A DNA stretch of 64,000 nucleotides, from contig CM037597.1 in the NCBI GenBank assembly GCA_021018995.1, positions 3,733,299-3,797,298 of the forward strand, read 5' to 3'. The notes under the pieces were generated by a model. The model was not told the origin of the DNA, ran no database searches, and was given only the letters and a program-made list of their open reading frames with translations. Made by a program: the position numbers and the translations under genes. The first letter of the stretch is position 1. Every line of letters begins with the position of its first letter. The DNA comes from Chloranthus sessilifolius (lineage: Eukaryota > Streptophyta > Magnoliopsida > Chloranthales > Chloranthaceae). Positions 56,531-64,000 of the stretch are shown here, piece after piece.

Positions 56531-56745
56531 ATGGATCAAAATGCCGGAAAACCGGTACGTATCGTCTGAGCTCAAAACCAGTATGTATCGGTATCGGACA
56601 GTACCGGACGATATATTGAATGTATCGTTCAGTACTTTACATACATTTAACCGATACGGTACATTCAATGTACCGTATCGGTGACCTCCGATACCGATAC
56701 GTATCGTCTGATACGTATCAATATCGGACGAAATTTTGATCCATG
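56531..56745. repeat. ATCAAAA-family element with CATGGATCAAAAT ends
   Basis: CATGGATCAAAATGCCGG at the left mirrors GGACGAAATTTTGATCCATG at the right. The interior alternates GTATCGG, CGGACAGTACCGGACGATA and ACGTATCG in both orientations. It is a full-looking copy with clean ends. Confidence 0.85.
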
Positions 56746-57113
56746 GCAGCAACAGTATATATAGTACGCAGTCTGTTGCCTATTGAAATAGTTACATAAT
56801 TGTAATATCTAATAATTCCATCGATAATAAGAATAATGTAACATAACACTATTTTTATATAAATAGCGTAAAAATTATGTTACAAACTTAGTTCGTAATA
56901 GGTACACAAGCTGTGTAGCACCAACGGACATGAGCCTTGTACCACCGGAAGTACACAGACCATTCTCAGTCGCTCTACAAGAATAAATCTTGGAATGTGC
57001 ACAGATTTCTAGCATCTCTAAAACTCGTGCAGGTAGAATTTTCAGCATCCAGATTGGTCTGTGTGCTGCTAGCGGTACACGGGTAGTGTACCTCATTCAA
57101 ACTCATACACTTA

Positions 57114-57117
<4 letters not shown>
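56746..57117. other. Spacer sequence
   Basis: An ACAGCTTGTGTACC-type motif on the minus strand resembles GGTACACCAGCTGTGTA at 17393. A minus-strand open stretch (56875-57096) has no recognised homology. No gene is called. Confidence 0.35.
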
Positions 57118-57152
<35 letters not shown>

Positions 57153-57390
57153 TGGGCCCCTTAAAAACGATACGATAAAATGGGCTTTTTTACCGGGCCC
57201 CTTAAAAAACAGTCAAATTATCGTCTGTATCGTTTGTATCGTCCAATGTATCGTCCGATAATTTCAAATTATCGTTTTGTCTGTTTGTGTTTTTTTTTTG
57301 GCAAAATACCGGAAAGTATTGTCCGGGTACGTATCGGTTTTGGGGCTGAACGATATGTATCGATTTTCCGAGATTTTGATCCATGATATA
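57118..57390. repeat. (TA)n run followed by a TATCGTCC-type ATCAAAA-family copy
   Basis: About 16 TA units (57118-57151) precede a block ending in CGAGATTTTGATCCATG. The interior has TATCGTCTGTATCGTTTGTATCGTCC and GATAATTTCAAATTATCG. The left terminus is not evident, so this copy may be truncated. Confidence 0.65.
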
Positions 57391-57584
57391 TATATCTTGT
57401 GTCTGATGCATTAGAACTTCAATTCAGAAATCATAAGTGACGAGTCCAGGTAACACTGCCTAAAAGTACGAAAAAATAAGCATTTAAACTGCATATAATT
57501 TAGATTCTAATGAATCGTCCTAGTCATTCAGGTTTATACCCCATAATCTGACACAGCATGTAAAAATGGATGTGTGCTGCGTGT

Positions 57585-57905
57585 AGGGCTGTCAACGGAT
57601 TGGATCCACCCGAAACCTGATTCAACTTTTCAACCGGGTCAGGCACAGAAACTTGGCCAACGGCTCAGGTCGGACATGAAGCATCCGACCCGACCTTTCG
57701 GTCTGGTCGGGTTGCGTTGACCCAATATTTTATATGTAAAACATAAAGGGTATTTGGGGATTTAGCCGTTTAGGAGATTTTGAACCAGGTTGGGTCGCGT
57801 CAGCCGTCAGGTCAGATTGAATTGGGTCAGTTTTTCAGGTTGGGCATATACCCTTCACCCATCAGATAGGCAAAAATTAGAGCGACCCAACCTGTTGACA
57901 GCCCT
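57585..57905. mobile_element. MITE with GGGCTGTCAAC ends and TA target duplication
   Basis: TA|GGGCTGTCAAC at the left mirrors GTTGACAGCCC|TA at the right. The 320-bp interior is rich in GGTCGGGT/ACCCGACC words on both strands, like the element in MES intron 3. Confidence 0.82.
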
Positions 57906-58022
57906 ATACAGGTGTGTATGTGTGTGTGTTTTACAGATGACATCTTTAAGTAAAATTGATAATAATAAAAAAGGAACATATTACAGAATATAAATCGTAA
58001 TGCAGACTGTTCATAATTTAAA

Positions 58023-58937
58023 CCATGGTATCAAAAATCGGCCGATACCGATACGTATCGATTTTCGGCCAAACCGATACGTATCAGCCCCCGCTACGTA
58101 TCGATTCGGTGAATCGGATAATGGTATCGGTATCAGGCCGATACGTATCCGTATCGGCGGATACGTATCGGTATCGGCCGATACCGTATCAGTCAGCCCA
58201 AAAGGGAATAGTTGAGACTGCTGACTTTGCAGAATTCAAAATACTATATTAATCAGGAGTCTTGGGAGTTGGGACTGCTGCCTTTGCAGAATTGCAGGTT
58301 CATTATTGAGTTTATATAATATTTTTATATAAATTTGTCCTTTGAGAATAGTAAATTACTTGAGAGTTGATTGAGACTTCAGTCTTTTGTCAAAAACGAG
58401 AGATATGTTGAGTCTTTTGACTCTTTTCTTATTTTCCGTCAAAAAGAGGGATTGAGAGAGAGATGAATTAAGAGAGAGAGAGAGATCCAGAGAGGCACAG
58501 ACAATCATTTTCTTCACAGAGAGAGAGAGAGAGAGACTTAGAGAGAGGCAGAGAGCTCATTTCTCAGTTAGATCGCCAGAGGCCCGGAATCGAGCTAAAG
58601 GTTAGCGCTTTTTAAGGTTATCAACCATCTTAGACGCATTGGTGGCGATGAAATCACCTAAAAAATTCCGATTTCCTTATTTCGAGGAGTGCTCTATATT
58701 GGGTAAAATTAAATTTTAAGTTCATATTTCATTTTTAATCATTTAAACTCATTTTTTCATAGATCCATATGAAAATGCATAATATATAATTATATACTAA
58801 TCATGCAATTTTTTATTAAAATTTAAAAAAATATATATTATATAGAAAAATATAAAATTAGTGTCAATGTTATTTAGAAAAATTATTATTTAGAAAATTT
58901 TATTATTTAGAAAATATAATCTATAATTATATAAATT

Positions 58938-58995
<58 letters not shown>

Positions 58996-59137
58996 ACACT
59001 TGAACATATGTTACTTAATGTGTGCAAGTGTGCAATTAGTGCGCATATAATTACTTGCACCTGATACCAATATATGCACACTTGCACATATATGCACACT
59101 GGGAAGTGTACACTATAAGTCTACAATTATACACATT

Positions 59138-59191
<54 letters not shown>

Positions 59192-60711
59192 GCTTGCACA
59201 ATAAGCATTGTAATATATTTAAATTTGAATACATATATTTATGTTTGTTTCCCGTCTATGAATAAAGATTGCAGGTTTGAATACTATCAGAATCTAATGG
59301 CTCCAAAGCAAGATATAGGTTGGAATTATGGGAGAGTAGTTGACGGGGATAAAAGAAATGCACAATGTAACTATTGTAATCAGCGTAGTCACATGGCATA
59401 TGCGATCCTATGCGATGGCATAGGGCCATCGCATATGCGGTTCGCATATCCCATTATGCGATGACATAAAATTATTTTTTTTCAAAAAATTCCAAAATTT
59501 CTCAAAAAATTCTCAAAGTTTCTCAAATTGATCAATAATATGCTTTGTGTTAATTTTTAGCTCTATTAATTTTATAGTGTCTAGAATGCGAAATAAAAGT
59601 AAATAATATAACTATATAAGTATATAACTCATAAGTTAGAAGGAAAAATATAAATTTTATTAATGTTAAACAAAATAACACAAAAATGAACATAGGAACA
59701 TATAAAAAATAAGGAAAAGAGTAAATTCTAAATTCTAAGTCTAACCCACAATGGTACATTTCCATTGTCGTCACGTGACTCACGTCCTAACAGTATTATG
59801 TATCGGGCAAAAAGTTTACACATTGGTTTCTAATCTACAAAGGTACATCTCCACCTCCACCTCCAGCATCGTCATCACTTGCCTTACCGTTATCATCTGA
59901 ATCGTCTCCTTCTTCAACATATTGTTCTTCCTCCTCGGTTTCTTCATCATTCGATCTCACTAAGACGGTATCTATATTGGCTATGGGTGTTTCTTCATGT
60001 ATTTTGCCTTTTTCTTCTTCTTCTTTTTGACGCAAGCGTGAGCGTGAACTACCTTCCCCCGCTGTCGATCTCCTCCTTCGCCCAGTGGGAAGCTCATCTC
60101 CAAAAGCGGCTTCTTCCACTTGCTTCCACGTAAGATCCTCATCCGTAAAGACTCGCTCATCGGAGGAATCCACCATCCAAGGAAAATCGGATGGCAAGTC
60201 TTCGAGAGAGATGGGATCATAGTGTCCCGAATGTTCCCAATTTTTAAGAATGTGATCCCGTAGCTTTTGGTTATATTGCACAAAGACCAAATCATTGAGC
60301 ATTTTTTGCTCAAGCTTGTTCCACTTCTTCGTGTGTATTTATTTGAAAGAAACATTTAATAAATATTAATATCTATTAAAATTTAAACAATAATTAAATT
60401 TAAATTATGAGACTAAAAATGAAATAAAAATAAACTAGTTATCATATCAAATGTGCTCCAATTCCGTTCACATGCTGAGGCGACACATGTAAAGCCAAGA
60501 ACCTTAACGATCATCTTCTTCAATAATCCACATTTTGTCACCGAATCCACTCCATAGGACAACCACCAATCGGCTACAAACATTAGTATTAATTAGATAT
60601 ATTTATAGTATTAAACTATTAATTTAGAAGAAATGAAATATAATAAAAAAAATATCATAAACATGCTTACTACGTATTTTGGATTCTCTTTGTCGAACTA
60701 CAATTTCTCTT
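58023..60711. repeat. Right arm of the large inverted duplication, ending in a truncated hAT-B copy
   Basis: It is the inverted counterpart of 51683-54464. In order: a CGATAC-type repeat (58023-58200), a CTGCAAAGGCAGCA-like pair, a (GA)n tract (58455-58560), GCCCGGAATCGAGCTAAAGG, the minisatellite, a (TA)n run, hAT-A ATG at 59297, the target copy ATTGTAAT (59373-59380) and hAT-B read backwards (59381-60711). hAT-B stops abruptly inside its transposase at 60711 and joins hAT-A minisatellite sequence. Confidence 0.88.
59835..60600 (-). pseudogene. hAT-B transposase C-terminal fragment with intact dimerisation exon
   Basis: On the minus strand, an exon near 60600-60435 encodes DWWLSYGVDSVTKCGLLKK and ASACERNWSTFDM, the hallmark hAT dimerisation segment. 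After a 90-bp intron a second exon (about 60330-59835) reads NDLVFVQYNQKLRDHILKNW, EDLTWKQVEEAAFGDELPTG and an acidic Gly-rich tail. The N-terminal half is missing because the copy ends at 60711. Confidence 0.85.
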
Positions 60712-61020
60712 AGTGTGCTTATTAATGTATGCAAGTGTGTAATTAGTGTGCATATTAATACGTGCAAGTGTGTAATTACTAATTAGTGTGCATATTATTG
60801 TGTGCAAGTGTGCAATTAGAGTGCATATATTACTATATTAGTGTGCATATAATTACATACCAATATATGCGCACATATTAGTGCGGAAATTAATGTATGC
60901 AAGTGTGTAATTAGCATGCACAATAATATGTGCAAGTGTGTAACTACAAATTAGTGTGCATATAATTACTTGTACCCGATACCAACGTATGCACACTTGG
61001 AAGTGTACACTATAAGTCTA
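60712..61020. repeat. TGCACAC minisatellite (right, second)
   Basis: Units GTGTGCATATTAAT and GTGCAAGTGTGTAATTA repeat irregularly, matching the 5' region of hAT-A. The junction with hAT-B at 60711 falls at the edge of this array, which may have served as the recombination site. Confidence 0.75.
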
Positions 61021-61167
61021 CAGTTATACACATTTTGAATATATATATATATACACACACACTTGCACACTAAGCATTGTAATAAATTTAAATTTGAATA
61101 CATATATTTATATGTCTGTTTCCTGTCTATGAATAAAGATTGCAGGTTTGAATACTATTAGAATCTA

Positions 61168-64000
61168 ATGGCTCCAAAGCAAGATATACAGTGGAATTAT
61201 GGGACAGTAGTTGATGGGGATAAAAGAAAGGTACGATTTAACTATTGTAATAGAATCATCTATGGAGGAGTAACTAGATTAAAGGAGCATTTGGCTGCTA
61301 AATCTGGTCAAACAAAACCCTGTGACAATTGTCCTCAGGAAGTGTGATTGTTACTTAGAGAACAGTTTGGTTTGACAACAACAGATAAAGGTAAAGGGAA
61401 AGAGCCATATTTTGGAGGTCTACAACCACAAAGGAGATCTACACCTGGTGTACGTATATCTGAACGTGAGATGTGGGTTGGGTTCCTCACGAACTGGAGG
61501 ATGTTGAAGATTCAAGTGATGAATCTGGAGATGAATCAGTTCGACTTGCAAAGCGCATGAGTCGAGAAGAATATCACGATAGAGAAAGAGAGCAGCATAG
61601 ATGGTCTGTTTCTGGGCCTCCTACTGGAAGCAATGCATATGATTATATTCGATGCAGTGGATCGGTCCGAGAACCCACAAGAATGACAGATGTTGAATAT
61701 AGATGGAGAGAATTTGCTACAGGTCCTTTAGACCCATTCTTACATAGACAACCTAAAGCCAAATAGTCCAAAATCATTTTTTTAAGGGAGCTACTAAGAA
61801 GGCGAAGAGGATGATAACCAAATTCATTCATTACAATCACATCTCCCTCAATGATGCAAAATCTCCATACTATCAACCAATGATAGTATTGAAGAAGCAG
61901 GTTCGGGATTCAAAAGACCTACTTACTAAATTTTTGAGCCCTCTTTGGAGAAAGAGATAGAAGAAGTCAAGACATATATTGACACATTCAAAAAAAATTG
62001 GGATGAGAGAGGATGAACTATCAAGTATGATGGATGGAGTGGACCAACTAGGAAATCAATAATTAATTTTTTAGTATATGACCCGTTGGGTACAATTTTT
62101 CATAAATCGATTGATGCATCCAGTGAGATCCATAATGCAAAATACAAATGTAACCTCATGGATGAAGTTGTTGGCAAGATTGGAGAGTCAAGAGTAGTAC
62201 AAATAATTACAGACAATGGTGCCAACTATAAGAAAGCTGATAAACTGTTAATGAAGAGAAGAAAGCATTTATTTTGGACTTCATACACAGCACAACGCAT
62301 CGATTTGAAGTTAAAGGATATTGGAAAGACCATGATGGTCTTAAAAGTAGTAAAGCAAGCAAGGGAAGTAACTACCTTCATCTATAATCACACCTAAGTA
62401 GTCACCCTCATGAGAAAGCATAAGGTGTGATATTGAGCTCCTACGACCCGGCATTACACGTTCTGTCACGCATTATATAGCATTAGAGAGCATATTATCC
62501 TATGAAAAAAATCTGAAGAGAATGTTCTAATCTGATCAATGAGTAGGATCAAGATATGTACGCTCGAAGAAAGGTCAAAGTATAGTTGCAATCATAGAAT
62601 CGAAAAGGTTTTGGAAACAAGCAAAAAAAACTGTGCTTCAATTGAGCAGTTAGTTCAAGTGTTGAGGCTTGTTGATGGGGATGAGAAACCTACTATGGGA
62701 TACGTCTATGAGGCAATAAATAAAGCCAAACTTGCAATCAAAGCGAATGTCGAGAACTGGGAAGATATCTGAGAAATCATTGATGCACGATGGGAGAATC
62801 AGTTCCATCATGACCTCCACGCAGCAGGTAGTTAATGATACATGAATATTTTTTATTTACATAGTTTTTTTGTTTTATTTACATGCATTTATAATTTTAT
62901 ACAATATATTAAAGGTTTATGTGTCTACTTGCAGGGTACTTTTTAAATCCACTTTATCACTACAGTCAGAATTTCGAAGAGGTTCTAGAACTCTTGTCTG
63001 CATTGAAAATTGTTATAAGAAGGTTGGAGCCGGATTTAAACCAGCACAACTTTGCAATAAAGCAGGTAAGAAACTAGAGAGTAGTTTTGGTAAATATTAC
63101 TTTACAATAGTTAGTTCAAACTTTAAACTAATATTTGTTTTATGTCATTACTTATTTCAAATATGACAGATCGAAACATTCCGACCTATGCGGGGAGAAT
63201 TTTGTTATGAAAATACGACATCATCCATTTTAACCACTAATGCAGGTATAATTATATACACTTAATTAAACATAATACTTAATATTGATAATTGCATTAT
63301 TTATTTTTTTTGTTGTTATAAACTTATAATCTAGTTTTATTTCAATTTATATTTCTCCAGATACTTGGTGGGTAAACTATGGTGACTCGACGCCCGCTTT
63401 AAGAAAGATTGTCGTACGCGTGCTCAGCCAAACATGCTCAGCATCTAGGTGTGAACACAATTAGAGTACTTTCTAATACATACAAAAACCATAAATCGAT
63501 TACCTTCAAAGAAACTAAATAAACTAGGTTTTGTACATTATGGCATGCAATTGCGAACCCACAATCTACGAAAGGAGGAATACGACTATGGTACACCTAT
63601 TGATTTGGATTAAATATTCCAAGACGATAATCCATTGAACCCATGGTTATGTAAGAGAGAGGAGCCATTATTAGATGGCCAAAATAACCCATGGTTAGAT
63701 GAGCATGTGGGTAATGATGAGGATCTCCAAAGGGCTCAATCGAAGGAAAGAAAAAAGAAAGCTAAATATGTAAGTCAAGCTCAAGCACAATCTGATATCG
63801 AAGAGGAAACTGAGAGAGAATGATTAGGACGAGAGCGATGGTAGTGATGATCCAAGTCCCCCTCCTGGATTCGATGTAGGTGGTCGTTACAACCGAGGTG
63901 GAGATGATGATGATATTGTGGTGCATGATACCTATAGGAGAGAGGTTCTAAAATGGAAAATTGGAATGATGACAATGATCATCAATGGGATACAGATCAA
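61168..64000 (+). pseudogene. hAT-A transposase, right copy, runs off the window
   Basis: From ATG 61168 (MAPKQD) the protein has the BED region, but the first zinc Cys is changed (RFNYCNRIIYGG). It lacks the hAT-B insertion: ATTGTAAT at 61244-61251 is an empty site. The order is then linker (61348-61766), DUF659 (about 62030-62400: IITDNGANYKKAD, LKDIGK), LRLVDGDEKPTMGYVYEA (about 62650), and a dimerisation exon near 63360 (NYGDST, CSASRCEHN) followed by the acidic tail from about 63635. Stops occur near 61346, 62014, 62398 and 63475. The end lies beyond the window. Confidence 0.85.

Noticed and set aside
1..64000. tRNA, rRNA or organellar insertion
   Set aside because: No cloverleaf with conserved boxes and no rRNA or plastid/mitochondrial gene was recognised by eye; a tRNAscan run would be decisive.

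Overview
This is nuclear DNA from a flowering plant. The genes carry GT-AG introns of 90 bp to 2.7 kb, and the families are plant ones (methylesterase, STP hexose carrier, D-2-hydroxyacid dehydrogenase). The rest is AT-rich and full of plant transposable elements. There is no bacterial operon structure, rRNA or recognisable tRNA. The species cannot be fixed from sequence alone; a non-grass angiosperm is my best guess.

Layout. (1) 336-6451 (+): a complete five-exon MES11-type alpha/beta-hydrolase (methylesterase) gene whose introns hold small elements and a palindromic minisatellite. (2) 7582-7967 (-): an orphan 386-nt exon that weakly resembles a pectin methylesterase inhibitor domain, flanked by a 185-bp tandem duplication. 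(3) About 8640-13805: a probable Helitron with a GC hairpin and CTAG-T 3' end. It carries single exons of unrelated genes in sense orientation: SEC10 (9404-9502), ALDH3 (13020-13116) and one unidentified exon (10709-10768). (4) 13.8-21.3 kb: MITEs, a long-inverted-repeat element, a hAT MITE next to a small membrane-protein ORF, and a CACTA MITE with its 3-bp duplication. (5) 21586-24985 (+): an intact four-exon STP sugar/H+ symporter behind a tandemly duplicated TATA/5' leader. (6) 25-31.5 kb: intergenic MITEs and a solo LTR (28926-29367, TSD CCTAA). (7) 31835-37330 (+): a decayed second STP copy split by a 5'-truncated LINE. (8) 37769-39720 (-): the last two exons of a D-2-hydroxyacid dehydrogenase whose upstream exons are not visible. 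(9) 40.9-64 kb: a nest of transposons forming a large inverted duplication.

The nest can be ordered from target sites. hAT-B inserted into the BED-finger exon of hAT-A (8-bp TSD ATTACAAT). That block was then duplicated in inverted orientation (51683-54464 versus 58023-60711). A pol-less Ty3/gypsy-type LTR element (43476-48744, TSD CATTG) later entered only the left hAT-A copy; the right copy still shows the empty site.

A family of short self-complementary repeats runs through the whole window. Copies end in ATCAAAA-TCGG-like termini and are filled with CGATACGTATCGG or ACCGAAATTTCGG-like words. One of them sits exactly at the inner breakpoint of the inverted duplication. This family, the exon-collecting Helitron and the nested inverted hAT structure are the most unusual content.
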